Positions 23,116-31,510 of a stretch of DNA of 64,000 nucleotides are shown here, one piece after another. Numbering within the stretch: position 1 is the first letter of the stretch; each line of letters starts with the position of its first letter. Both the position numbers and the translations under genes were made by a program. This stretch comes from Kribbella soli (GTDB taxonomy: Bacteria; Actinomycetota; Actinomycetes; Propionibacteriales; Kribbellaceae), in assembly GCF_004331345.1 (NCBI RefSeq), contig NZ_SJJZ01000006.1:248001-312000 (forward strand). Reading direction: 5' to 3'. The notes below the pieces were generated by a model that was given only the letters and a program-made list of their open reading frames with translations, did no database searches and was not told the DNA's origin.

Positions 23116-24208
23116 ACGGCAGCCGTACGACGACCTCGAAGCCGCCACCCGCGCGCGGTCCGGCACGGTACGAACCGCCGTACACACTCACCCGCTCCCG
23201 GATCCCGATCAGGCCATGTCCCTCCACCACTGCACCACCCGCGCCGTCGTCGGAAACCTCGAGCTGTACGGCGTTCGCGGCGCCGGTGATCGCGATCCGG
23301 CAGCGTGCGGCGCGGGCGTGCTTGGTGACGTTGGTCAGGCACTCCTGGACGATCCGGTGGACGGTGAGTCCAACGGCCTCCGGCAGCGGCTCTGGTACGT
23401 CGACCTGCAGCTCGACCTGGACGCCCGTCGACTCGACCCGGCTCACCAGATCCGGTAGCGCGGCGAGACCCGCCGGCGGTGCGAGATCCACCGGCTCGTC
23501 GGAGGTCCGCAAGAGGCCGAGCATGTGCCGGAGCTCGACCAGGGCGTCACGGCTCGTGGACTCGATCACCGACAACGCGTCGGACACCTCCTCGGGACGT
23601 ACCCGCAGTACGTGGTTGGCGACCCCGGCCTTGACCGCGATCAATCCCATGCTGTGGGCAACGATGTCGTGCAGTTCGCGGGCGATCCGCAACCGTTCCG
23701 CGGCCACCGCCTGTTCGGCCAGCACCTGCGCCGCCCGCGCCGCAGCAGCCCGTCGGTCCCGGACGACCTGTCCCAGCACCCAGGCGCCGTACAACGCGGC
23801 GATCCCGGTGAGCACAAGCGCGGGCCGGGCCTGACCGGCCGGTGCGCCGGCCACCATGGCGAGGAGCAGTACGACGAAGCCGACGGCGCCGGCGAGGCCG
23901 ATCAGGCGGCGGCTGGACAGCGGCCTGTTCGAGGACCGGGTGAGTGCGACGACGTACAGGACGTAGGCGGCGGCGAGCAGCGGATCGTGCAGGGCGTCGA
24001 CGACGTACGCGGTCGCAGACATCACGGATACGACGGCGAAGGCGGGGACCGGCCAGATCCGCCGTACCGCGATCGGCAGCGCGAGCCCGAGCGCGACGAG
24101 CCCGGGCCCGGTGGACGAGGTGAGCAGGACGAGGACGGCGTACCCGGCCGCGACGACGCAGTCCGCGACAATCAGCTGTCGCCGGCTCAACCCGTACTCC
24201 TCTGACAC
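23108..24208 (-). CDS. NarL-family sensor histidine kinase (HisKA_3)
   Basis: 366 residues. The first 150 hold about five membrane helices with almost no extracellular loop, so it probably senses something in or near the membrane. The dimerisation domain carries the phospho-His in RIARELHDIVAHSMGLI, and the ATPase domain has VQECLTNVTKHA (N-box) and DDGAGGAVVEGHGLIGIRER. GTG start. Partner of the overlapping response regulator. The upstream gap (24209-24686) contains unusual repeats which may include its promoter. Confidence 0.93.
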   Translation of the reverse strand: MSEEYGLSRRQLIVADCVVAAGYAVLVLLTSSTGPGLVALGLALPIAVRRIWPVPAFAVVSVMSATAYVVDALHDPLLAAAYVLYVVALTRSSNRPLSSRRLIGLAGAVGFVVLLLAMVAGAPAGQARPALVLTGIAALYGAWVLGQVVRDRRAAAARAAQVLAEQAVAAERLRIARELHDIVAHSMGLIAVKAGVANHVLRVRPEEVSDALSVIESTSRDALVELRHMLGLLRTSDEPVDLAPPAGLAALPDLVSRVESTGVQVELQVDVPEPLPEAVGLTVHRIVQECLTNVTKHARAARCRIAITGAANAVQLEVSDDGAGGAVVEGHGLIGIRERVSVYGGSYRAGPRAGGGFEVVVRLPYE

Positions 24209-24356
24209 CCCTCGAACCTAGCCGAGCCAACAGACCACCACCTCAGCCCGAAGTCCGACGGCCCGTGGTCCGATGAGCAGCCAGAGTTTCCCGGCGGACT
24301 TGCGGCTACCGCGAACGCAGTCAGCCGGTTGCCGGGGGAAGAGACACCTTCCGGGT

Positions 24357-24415
24357 ACTGCGGACAGGAAATATCAGGTGCAAGCCCACCTGAACCTGTC
24401 ACACGGCCCCGCAGT
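24357..24415 (+). ncRNA. Candidate structured RNA or complex operator, copy 1
   Basis: Three nested perfect helices: ACTGCGG/CCGCAGT (24357-24363 with 24409-24415), GACAGG/CCTGTC (24363-24368 with 24395-24400) and TCAGGTG/CACCTGA (24374-24380 with 24387-24393) capped by CAAGCC. GGGT and ACCC extend the outer helix. The segment GACAGGAAATATCAGGTG recurs with three changes at 24528-24545. A long bulged hairpin of this kind is more than expected by chance, but no family is recognised. Confidence 0.35.
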
Positions 24416-24513
24416 TCACCCAGACACCGGACAGGAGAACCGCTATTTCGGGTCTCCAGCCACCGCAGGGTGTCTGCGGTCTCGTGAACTGGCTGCGCGG
24501 TGCCGGCCGCGGT

Positions 24514-24625
24514 GTGATCTGCAGCTCGACAGGATGTGTCAGGTGGCCGGGTAGTGCACCTGAGCGTGAGTATGTCCGCGCGTACACCGTCTCACCGGTG
24601 CACTACCTGTCCAGCTGCAGATCAC
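24514..24625 (+). repeat. Long compound inverted repeat, copy 2
   Basis: Arms of 20 nt (24514-24533 and 24606-24625) are complementary except for one position, and inside them GTAGTGCACC (24551-24560) pairs perfectly with GGTGCACTAC (24597-24606). The left side contains GACAGGATGTGTCAGGTG, a variant of the 18-mer in copy 1. No T-tract follows, so it is not a plain intrinsic terminator. Confidence 0.55.
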
Positions 24626-24686
24626 CCGTTCGCGAGAAGCGGTGCCGCCACCAGCCTGAACACCCGGCCGGCGCGCGGTGTTGAGG

Positions 24687-26240
24687 TCAGCGGACGCGGA
24701 CGGAGACTGTCGGGCTCTTCTGGACGTTGCGGCCGTCGCTGACCTCGAGGTGGTACGACACCGTCTGACGGCTGGTCAGGCCGGAGTCGGTGACCGAGGT
24801 GACGGTTGGCTTCGTCCAGGAGTTCGACGTCCGCGACCAGCTGCCGATCCGCGTCCTGCCGCGGTACACCAGGTAGGTGAGCGTGATGTTGTCGCGGTCG
24901 AGCACGGTCGGGAAGGCGATCGTCACCTTGTTCACCCGCGCGCTGGCGACCTTCGGCGCGGCCGGCCGTGCCGGCGCCGCGCCACCCGGCATGTTCGTGA
25001 ACCGGGTCAGCCCTTCCTGCGGTACGCCGTTCACCTTGGTGAAGTCACCACCCGCCCAGAGGTCGTTGCCGCCAGACGCGAACGCGAGCGGACCGACAAG
25101 GGTCGTGCCGCCGGCGGTTGCGTTCGGGAACCACGGACCGAGCTTCCCGGTGATCGCGCTGTAGACGAGAAAGTGGTGCATCCCGGTCTTGTCCGGGAAC
25201 GCCCCGTCCGCGCTGCAGTCGTGGGCGTGCGAACCCTTGTACAGCCAGTTCCCGATCGCCTTGATCGCCTCGGTCGCACCCCGGCACTTGCTCTGCCAGA
25301 GCAGCTTGCCGGTCGTGGCGTCCGCCGCGAGCACCCCGTCGTAGCAACCCACGCTGAAGGTACCGGCGTTCGACGCGAAGACCTTGTTCCCTTGGACTTC
25401 GAGGTCCTTGACCCGGCTGTCGCACTCCTCGGACTTCGGCGGGATCGCAGCCGCAGCGGGCATCGAGAGCGCGGCGCCGGTGGCGGCGTTCAGCATCGCG
25501 AGCGCGTGGATGTCACGTCCGCCGATCCTGGTGAACCCGCCGCCGACGAACGCCCGCTTGCCGTCGGTCGACAGCTCGATCGCATGGACGTCGTCGTTCG
25601 CGTTCGGACTCCACGACAGCAGCGCACCGCTGTTCAGGGTGACCGCGGCCGCCCGGCCGCGGGCGACCTTGTCCACGGTTCCGAACGAGCCGCCGAGGTA
25701 GACGGTGCTACTGGAGACCTTCAGCGCCGCGACCCGGTAGTTCACGACCGGGTCCCAGCCGGCCACGAGTTTGCCGCTGGCGACATCGAACATCGCCACC
25801 CGCGACCGCGGCACCCCGTCGACGACGGTGAAGTCGCCGCCGATCACGACCCGCCGGCCGTCCGGGGAGGTCGCGACGCTCCACACCGGCCCGTTGACCT
25901 GCGGCGCGAACCGCGTCGGTACGCCGGTGGTCCGGTCGAACACCGCGAAGTACTTCCGCGCCGCGTCCCCGACCCCGCGTGCCTTCCCCGGCGGCCGGAC
26001 CCGAGTGAACAGGCCACCCGCGAACACCAGGTTCCCCGCGACGGCGAGCGCGTTCACGCTCGCGTTCGTCTGCCAGGCCGTCTGCTGCACCGACGACAGC
26101 GCGGACCCGAACCCGCGCGGCGCGGTGGCGGCGGTCCCACTGACAGCGTCAGTAGCTGCCTGAACAGCGGGACCGGACGGAACCAGTGCAGCGGCACCGA
26201 CCGCCGCAGCGGTGACGACAGCCAAAACGGCCTTCTTCAT
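24687..26240 (-). CDS. Secreted beta-propeller protein with a C-terminal Fn3-like domain
   Basis: 517 residues. Signal peptide MKKAVLAVVTAAAVGAAALV, cleaved near AVQAA. Residues 60-420 hold about five blades with recurring GGxFTxV motifs (GGLFTRV, GGDFTVVDG, GGSFGTVDK, GGGFTRIGG, GGDFTKVNG), as in delta-60/PQQ-like propellers, plus SPDGRRVVIGG. The last 95 residues look like a fibronectin type III or Ig-like strand sandwich. It is exported and probably binds ligands or is a structural extracellular protein; no catalytic residues are evident. ATG 26240 follows a GGGGG tract at 8 nt. Same strand as, and 107 bp downstream of, the glycoside hydrolase gene. Confidence 0.8.
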   Translation of the reverse strand: MKKAVLAVVTAAAVGAAALVPSGPAVQAATDAVSGTAATAPRGFGSALSSVQQTAWQTNASVNALAVAGNLVFAGGLFTRVRPPGKARGVGDAARKYFAVFDRTTGVPTRFAPQVNGPVWSVATSPDGRRVVIGGDFTVVDGVPRSRVAMFDVASGKLVAGWDPVVNYRVAALKVSSSTVYLGGSFGTVDKVARGRAAAVTLNSGALLSWSPNANDDVHAIELSTDGKRAFVGGGFTRIGGRDIHALAMLNAATGAALSMPAAAAIPPKSEECDSRVKDLEVQGNKVFASNAGTFSVGCYDGVLAADATTGKLLWQSKCRGATEAIKAIGNWLYKGSHAHDCSADGAFPDKTGMHHFLVYSAITGKLGPWFPNATAGGTTLVGPLAFASGGNDLWAGGDFTKVNGVPQEGLTRFTNMPGGAAPARPAAPKVASARVNKVTIAFPTVLDRDNITLTYLVYRGRTRIGSWSRTSNSWTKPTVTSVTDSGLTSRQTVSYHLEVSDGRNVQKSPTVSVRVR

Positions 26241-26347
26241 GAGCAAACCCCCAAGGGCCCGCTCCGGCGGAAGATGCCGACCCCATGACTTGATGACAAT
26301 GCGCGGTCAAACGATAACTGTCGGCACACGCACCTCGTGGCCCGGGG

Positions 26348-28690
26348 TCATCTGCGGTAGCGGCGGCCGGGGCGGCAGCCGGCCAGGGTGTGGGTGCCGG
26401 TGCCGCTGACATGCGGGACCAGGCCGTAGTAGATGCGCGGTGCGCCGTCGAGGGTCAGCGTCGCCTTGCCGTTGGTGACGGGCAACGTCCGAGCCTGCCC
26501 GATCGCATCCAGCTCTCGTACGGCGGAACTCGCGGCAACCGTCAGCGGTGTCTTGGTCGGCCACGGGTCGACCCAGACCTCCGGCGCCGGGAAGTGCCAA
26601 TCGGTGCGCTGACCGGCCGTGTTGAGGATGTAGCCGTCGGCCCGGTTCCACAGCACGACCGCCGGCCCGTCCGGGGTGTCGAACCACAAGCCGGACGTCA
26701 GCGGATCCGCAAAGGTCAGCTGCCCGCGGAAGACGGCCTGGTCGAGCACCCGGGCCGCTGTCGCATACGCCAGCAGCGACGGCTTCGGACTCAGGTCGCG
26801 GTTCATCAGGCCGAAGTGGTACTCGACGTTGTCCGGGTCGGCGATCTGCGGCATCCCGAGCACACTGTCGTGGAACTGGTACCAGCAGACGCACCGAATG
26901 CCCTCGGCCTTGGCCAGCGCCAGACTCAACAGCACGTTCTCCGCAGCGTGGCGATAGGTGTCGTGCCACCAACTGTTGGGCTTGGTCGGCGCGTACGCCT
27001 CCGTCAGCCAGATCTCCTTCGCACCGTGCTCGGCCATCAACGCCTTGAGCTGCTTCAGCCCGCCGTAGAAGTTCCAGTAGGTGCCCACGGCACCTGTGTC
27101 CCAGTCGTCGCCCGGCGGGATGTAGTCGGGCGTGAAGTTGCCGCGACCCGGGTGGTAGGCGAAGGCATCGATCAGGTCCCAGCCGCCCGCGGCGATGAAG
27201 TTCTCCACCCACGGCTTGTCCATCCCGGCCAGCCCGTTGTTCATCAGCTTCACGGTGTCCCCGGTGACGGCCCGGCGGTCGAACACCGGCCGCATCACCT
27301 TGTCCAGATAGGCCTGTGCGGCATCCCCGGTGTTGAACGGCCGGTTCAGTTCGTTGCCCACCTCGAAGTACCCGGCACCGGCACCGGCCGCCACCGCCAG
27401 CTTGTCCGCGGCCCAGGCGGCCGCCTCGGTGTCGGTCACGGTCAACGACGGCTGCAGTTCGATGTTGTGCCGCATCCCGCGCGCGTCGAACGCAGACGGT
27501 GGCAGCCCGGGCCCACCGTCGTACGCGATCCGGACCACGCTGATCCCGGCCCGCTGCCACAGATCGAGTACGGCGTCGGCGCTCGGCCGCTGGAGCCACG
27601 GGTAGTTGGCGATCCCGAACATGCTGTCCGCGCCGGCCTGGTAGTCGTACGCCGGGAGCACGGCGAGATTGGTCCGCGCGAAGGCCTCGTCGTCGCCGGA
27701 TCGGACCACCACCTCCGCCAGCGCAATCCCACTGGCCGGCGCGGTCAGGTTGAAGGTGTGTTGCCAGGTGCCGGCCGCGGCGACGCTTCCGGTCACGGTC
27801 GTCGAGGCCAGGAGTACGCCGTCGAAGCTGCGCATCCACAGTTCGAGGTCGACCGACTTGGCCGTGCCCCCGTTGGCCACCAGCGCGGTGAGCTGCATCG
27901 GCGCACCGGCCGACTCGTACAGATTGAAGTCGCTGTTGGTGGTGAGCTCGATCCCGAGCTCCCGCCCGCGGCCGATGGTGGCCGTCGCCGACGGGCGCGT
28001 CTCGGAGAAGAAGAAGTCGGCCCGGCTGGTCCAGCCGCCGGCCGGATCCACCACACCCGGCGAGTGCACCCAGGTCGCGTTCGTCCACGCCTGCCGGGAG
28101 CTGTCCAGCAGGAACAGACCGTGCAGGCTGGAGCTCCACGTCGACGTGTGCGCGACGCCGACGGTGTCCTCGTACGGGATCCCGCCGCCGGCGTCGCGGA
28201 TCCACTCGGTGATCGCGATGTAGTCGTCCGGTGCCGTCGGCGCCTGGATCGCGCGGCTGAACAGGAAACCGTCCGGGAGCAGCGTGTTCGCCCCGGTGAT
28301 CCGCCATTCCAGCCGGGCGTGCGACGTACTGACGCTGAACCAGCCGGTGACCACCGTCGAGCCGGCGGCGGCATCGAAGGTGTAGTCCATCCGGATCGCC
28401 GGCGTACCGTCCGCGAGGGCGCTCAGCGTCGGGGTGCCGCCGGTGGAGGTCAGGACGCCGGCGACGCTGTCCTTGACCTGGAACTTCGACCCGGCGGACC
28501 GCGTGACGCCACCAGCGTCACGGATGGCGAGCCGGCCGCCGGGGCTGGCCAGCAGGCTGATGCCGCCGGCTGTCAGGGTCACGTCACCGGCCGCGGCGAA
28601 CGCGCTGATCGGGGTCGCTTCGGCGACCAGTACGACACCGGCCGCGAGCGCCGCGCCGAGCAGGCTGCGGCGGCTGAGGGTGGAGGTCAT
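26348..28690 (-). CDS. Tat-exported glycoside hydrolase, clan GH-A-like
   Basis: 780 residues. Tat signal STLSRRSLLGAALAAGVVLV; a beta-sandwich-rich region to about 330; then a (beta/alpha)8-like domain with AGYFEVGNELNRPF (general acid/base Glu after Asn) and KEIWLTEAYAPT (nucleophile Glu), the strand 4 and 7 pattern of clan A. LQPSLTVTDTEA and DLIDAFAYHPGRGNF lie between. A C-terminal beta domain follows. The closest family may be GH39- or GH44-like, but I cannot fix it. Divergent from the LacI-ABC operon with a matching operator in its 5' region, so it probably cuts a polysaccharide whose fragments that transporter imports. RBS AAGGAG. Confidence 0.78.
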   Translation of the reverse strand: MTSTLSRRSLLGAALAAGVVLVAEATPISAFAAAGDVTLTAGGISLLASPGGRLAIRDAGGVTRSAGSKFQVKDSVAGVLTSTGGTPTLSALADGTPAIRMDYTFDAAAGSTVVTGWFSVSTSHARLEWRITGANTLLPDGFLFSRAIQAPTAPDDYIAITEWIRDAGGGIPYEDTVGVAHTSTWSSSLHGLFLLDSSRQAWTNATWVHSPGVVDPAGGWTSRADFFFSETRPSATATIGRGRELGIELTTNSDFNLYESAGAPMQLTALVANGGTAKSVDLELWMRSFDGVLLASTTVTGSVAAAGTWQHTFNLTAPASGIALAEVVVRSGDDEAFARTNLAVLPAYDYQAGADSMFGIANYPWLQRPSADAVLDLWQRAGISVVRIAYDGGPGLPPSAFDARGMRHNIELQPSLTVTDTEAAAWAADKLAVAAGAGAGYFEVGNELNRPFNTGDAAQAYLDKVMRPVFDRRAVTGDTVKLMNNGLAGMDKPWVENFIAAGGWDLIDAFAYHPGRGNFTPDYIPPGDDWDTGAVGTYWNFYGGLKQLKALMAEHGAKEIWLTEAYAPTKPNSWWHDTYRHAAENVLLSLALAKAEGIRCVCWYQFHDSVLGMPQIADPDNVEYHFGLMNRDLSPKPSLLAYATAARVLDQAVFRGQLTFADPLTSGLWFDTPDGPAVVLWNRADGYILNTAGQRTDWHFPAPEVWVDPWPTKTPLTVAASSAVRELDAIGQARTLPVTNGKATLTLDGAPRIYYGLVPHVSGTGTHTLAGCRPGRRYRR

Positions 28691-28703
28691 CGACTACTCC
28701 TTC

Positions 28704-28722
28704 TGATAATGCGCATCTTCAG
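28704..28722. promoter_or_regulatory. LacI-type operator, hydrolase side
   Basis: TGATAATGCGCATCTTCAG: an imperfect dyad (7 of 9 positions) centred on CG. Its reverse complement differs at only two positions from the site at 28814-28832. It sits just upstream of the ribosome-binding site of the hydrolase gene, where a bound repressor would block that transcript. Confidence 0.6.
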
Positions 28723-28732
28723 ATCGATGGAC

Positions 28733-28742
28733 GGAACGTTCC
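28733..28742. promoter_or_regulatory. Perfect palindrome GGAACGTTCC in the divergent promoter
   Basis: A 10-bp perfect palindrome between the two LacI-type sites. It may be a further regulator site or chance. Confidence 0.25.
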
Positions 28743-28767
28743 CAGCCCCGAAGCTCGTCGTCAAGAG

Positions 28768-28784
28768 GTCATTGCGCTAACGAC
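28768..28784. promoter_or_regulatory. LacI/GalR-like half-palindrome over a -35 box
   Basis: GTCATTGCGCTAACGAC resembles the CGCTAA core of LacI/GalR operators and covers the TTGCGC proposed as -35 of the LacI operon. It is similar in core to the operator before the GH101 gene (59070-59081). Confidence 0.35.
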
Positions 28785-28801
28785 TTTTCCTGGGCTATGG
28801 T
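28772..28801 (+). promoter_or_regulatory. Putative promoter of the LacI-ABC operon
   Basis: TTGCGC (28772-28777), 18-nt spacer, TATGGT (28796-28801). Transcription would start near 28808, placing the operator at 28814-28832 just downstream, consistent with autorepression. Confidence 0.45.
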
Positions 28802-28813
28802 CGCTGCAGCTTG

Positions 28814-28832
28814 CTGAAGATAGGCATTATCA
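28814..28832. promoter_or_regulatory. LacI-type operator, regulator side
   Basis: CTGAAGATAGGCATTATCA, the inverted counterpart of the site at 28704-28722 (17 of 19 positions). It ends 5 nt before the GGAGGA ribosome-binding site of the LacI gene. Two such sites about 110 bp apart suit tetramer looping. Confidence 0.6.
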
Positions 28833-28845
28833 CCACGGAGGAACG

Positions 28846-29889
28846 ATGGCACCGAAACCTCGCCGGGTCACCCAGCGCGAGATCGCCGAACTCGCCGGCG
28901 TCAGCCAGACCACTGTGTCGGTGGTGCTGAACGACCGCGACGGCGGCGGAGTGCGGATCCCCGAGGCGACCCGGGCACGGGTCAAGCAGGCCATCGAGCA
29001 ACTGACGTACGTCGCTGACCCGGCGGCGCGCCGACTGGCCGGCCTGGACAACCAGATCATCGGCGTCTTCACGTACGAGGCCGCGCTGTCCCCGGAGAGC
29101 ATGGACTTCTACGGGCCGTTGCTGAACGGGATCGAACGCGCCGCCGAGCAGATCGGCTGGGACCTGCTGTTCTTCACCTCGTCACCGGTCGAGGACGGCA
29201 CCCGGAGCCTGTTCCACCGCAAGACCCGGCTGCGGCTGACCGACGGCTGCGTGCTGCTCGGCCAGCAGATGGTCGCGTCCGAGCTGGAGCGACTGGTCGC
29301 GGAACAGTTCCCGTTCGTCGCCATCGGCCGCCGGGACGAGACCGCCGCCGCGGTGCCGTACGTCGCCATCGACTACGTCACGCCGACCACGGCGCTGATC
29401 GACCAGGCCGCGGCCGCCGGGCACCAGCAGGCGCTCTACGTGCACCGCGGCCGGGACACGCCCGCGGCCCGGGACCGTCGCGGTGCCGTCGAGGCCGCCT
29501 CTGCAGACGGCCGACTCGCGTTCCTGCTCGTCGGAGAGGAGCGGATCGCCGACCTGCCCCGACTGGCGCAGGCCACCGGTGCGACCGTCATCATCGCCGA
29601 GGACGCCTTCCTGATCGAGGATGTCGTCCACGCGCTGACGGCCGCTGGAGTCGCCGTACCAGACGAGATCTCGGTCGCGGCACTCGGCGAGGTCCGCGGC
29701 CATCGGATCGAGGGCCGGCCGCTCGCGGGCTTCCACGTCCCGAGGGAACAACTCGCGGCCGAGGCGCTCGACCTGCTCCAGTTGCTGATCTCGACCGAGC
29801 CGCAGGAGTGGGCCGACCTGGAGACGCGGCGGCATCTGGTCGCCGAGGTCGAGTCCGGCGCCACCATCGTCGTACGGACCGGCTCATGA
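28846..29889 (+). CDS. LacI family repressor of the carbohydrate locus
   Basis: 347 residues. N-terminal helix-turn-helix VTQREIAELAGVSQTTVSVV and the hinge helix region DPAARRLAG, then a periplasmic-binding-protein-like sugar domain (QIIGVFTYEA, FPFVAIGRRDE, PDEISVAALGE). First gene of the operon, ATGA-coupled to the oxidoreductase. GGAGGAAC precedes the ATG at ideal distance. Two near-identical operators in the divergent promoter are its obvious targets, so it should control both the hydrolase and its own operon, with a sugar from hydrolysis as inducer. The inducer is unknown. Confidence 0.93.
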   Translation: MAPKPRRVTQREIAELAGVSQTTVSVVLNDRDGGGVRIPEATRARVKQAIEQLTYVADPAARRLAGLDNQIIGVFTYEAALSPESMDFYGPLLNGIERAAEQIGWDLLFFTSSPVEDGTRSLFHRKTRLRLTDGCVLLGQQMVASELERLVAEQFPFVAIGRRDETAAAVPYVAIDYVTPTTALIDQAAAAGHQQALYVHRGRDTPAARDRRGAVEAASADGRLAFLLVGEERIADLPRLAQATGATVIIAEDAFLIEDVVHALTAAGVAVPDEISVAALGEVRGHRIEGRPLAGFHVPREQLAAEALDLLQLLISTEPQEWADLETRRHLVAEVESGATIVVRTGS

Positions 29890-31484
29890 CCGAACGGATT
29901 TCTACCGAGGTCGCGATCATCGGCGGTGGTCTCGGCTCCGTCGCCGCCGCGCTGGCGTTGCTGCAGCGCGGCCGGCGCGTGGTGATGACCGAGGAGTACG
30001 CCTGGCTCGGTGGACAGCTCACCTCGCAGGCAGTGCCGCCCGACGAACACATCTGGGTCGAGCAGTTCGGTATCACCGCCCGATACCGCGCGCTCCGCGA
30101 AGGCATTCGCCGCTACTACCGGGATCACTACCCACTGACCGACGCCGCTCGCATGGATCGCGAGCTGAATCCGGGACGTGGCCGGGTCAGCCGCCTGTGC
30201 CACGAGCCGCGCGTGGCCGACGCGGTCATCACCGCACTCCTCGCGCCGTACCGGTCAACCGGGCGGCTGACCGTTCTGCAACCCTGCGTGCCGGTCGCGG
30301 CCGAGGTGACCGACGGCGTCGTCCGCACCGTCACGGTCGCGGATCCGACGACCGGGGCCGAGACCGTGATCTCCGCCGAGTTCGTCCTGGACGGGACCGA
30401 GACCGGCGACCTACTGCCGCTGACCGGCACGGAGTACGTCGTCGGCGCCGAGGCGCGATCCGACACCGGTGAGCCGAGTGCCGCGGAGGTCGCGGATCCG
30501 GCCAACGTGCAGTCGATCGCGTGGTGTTTCGTGTTCGACCACGCCGCCGGCGACCACACGATCGCGCGGCCTGACGACTACGACTTCTGGCGTTCGTTCG
30601 AGCTGCCGTTCTGGGGCGCGCCGATGCTGTCCTTCGTCGCCCCGAACCCGCGGACGCTGGCGCCGGAAGAGCGGACCATGATCGTCAACCCGGCCGCCGA
30701 CGCCACCGGGGACCCGCGGTTCGACGCGGGCGACAACGACCTGTGGCAGTTCCGCCGGATCGCGGCCCGGCAGAACTTCGCCGACGGCTTCTACGACAGC
30801 GACATCGTGCTCGCCAACTGGCCGCAGCTCGACTACGTCAGCGGCTCGATCATCGACACCGACGACCGCGCCGTACATCTGCTGGCCGCGAAGGCGCAGT
30901 CCCGTGCCTACGTGTACTGGCTGCAGACCGAGGCACCACGTCCGGACGGCGGTCGCGGCTGGCCCGGTCTGCGGCTCCGCGGCGACCTGGTCGGCACCAC
31001 GGACGGCTTCGCGCAGGCGCCGTACATCCGGGAATCGCGCCGGATCAAGGCGCTCACCACCGTCCGCGAGCAGGACATCTCGATCAAGGCCCGCGGGTAC
31101 GACGGTCCGGCCCGGTTCGACGCTTCGGTCGGAGTCGGGATGTACCGGATCGACCTGCACCCCTCCACCGGCGGCGACAACTACATCGACGTCGAGTGCG
31201 CACCGTTCGAGATCCCGCTCGGCGCGCTGGTCCCGGTGGCCACCCACAACCTGGTGCCGGCCGCCAAGAACATCGGCACCACCCACATCACCAACGGCGC
31301 CTACCGGCTGCATCCGGTCGAGTGGAACATCGGCGAATCGGCCGGCGAACTCGTGGCGTTCTGCCTCGAGAGCGGCCTGAGCCCGCAGCAGATCGCGACC
31401 GACGACACCCTCGTCGAACGCCTCCAGGGCCGGTTGAGCGAGGCCGGGGTCGAGCTCCACTGGCCCGAGATCGCCGGCTACTAG
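29886..31484 (+). CDS. FAD-dependent oxidoreductase (FAD_oxidored type)
   Basis: 532 residues. The N-terminal dinucleotide fold STEVAIIGGGLGSVAAALAL with EEYAWLGGQLTSQ, then RGRVSRLCHEPRVADAVI and the C-terminal FAD segment NIGTTHITNGAYRLHPVEWN (Gly and His conserved in the family). The ATG lies in the LacI stop (ATGA). Members near sugar ABC transporters are common in actinobacteria, yet their substrates are mostly unknown; oxidation of an imported sugar derivative is the natural guess. No membrane helix or signal peptide, so it acts in the cytoplasm. Confidence 0.85.
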   Translation: MTERISTEVAIIGGGLGSVAAALALLQRGRRVVMTEEYAWLGGQLTSQAVPPDEHIWVEQFGITARYRALREGIRRYYRDHYPLTDAARMDRELNPGRGRVSRLCHEPRVADAVITALLAPYRSTGRLTVLQPCVPVAAEVTDGVVRTVTVADPTTGAETVISAEFVLDGTETGDLLPLTGTEYVVGAEARSDTGEPSAAEVADPANVQSIAWCFVFDHAAGDHTIARPDDYDFWRSFELPFWGAPMLSFVAPNPRTLAPEERTMIVNPAADATGDPRFDAGDNDLWQFRRIAARQNFADGFYDSDIVLANWPQLDYVSGSIIDTDDRAVHLLAAKAQSRAYVYWLQTEAPRPDGGRGWPGLRLRGDLVGTTDGFAQAPYIRESRRIKALTTVREQDISIKARGYDGPARFDASVGVGMYRIDLHPSTGGDNYIDVECAPFEIPLGALVPVATHNLVPAAKNIGTTHITNGAYRLHPVEWNIGESAGELVAFCLESGLSPQQIATDDTLVERLQGRLSEAGVELHWPEIAGY

Positions 31485-31510
31485 TCATCCCCAGCACGAA
31501 GGACCACATC

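Larger units (their letters stand above)
24209..24686. other. 478-bp gene-free region with two related folded repeats
   Basis: It lies between the kinase start and the 3' end of the beta-propeller gene. No frame here has a ribosome-binding site or recognisable protein. It contains two complex inverted repeats (24357-24415 and 24514-24625), each starting with a variant of the same 18-mer. The dense pairing suggests a structured RNA read from the plus strand, or tandem regulator sites for the kinase promoter. Confidence 0.5.

Noticed and set aside
24378..24442. Cobalamin-riboswitch-like words (GGTGCAAGCC, GGCCCCGCAGTT, GACAGGAGAACCGC)
   Set aside because: They occur in the right order, but GGTGCAA and CCCGC are separated by too many bases, GACAGG pairs with CCTGTC in a way the riboswitch would not, and no gene follows on that strand. 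Kept only as a note.
30411..31460. Minus-strand frame opposite the FAD oxidoreductase
   Set aside because: Shadow of a confident gene; no start signal or domain.
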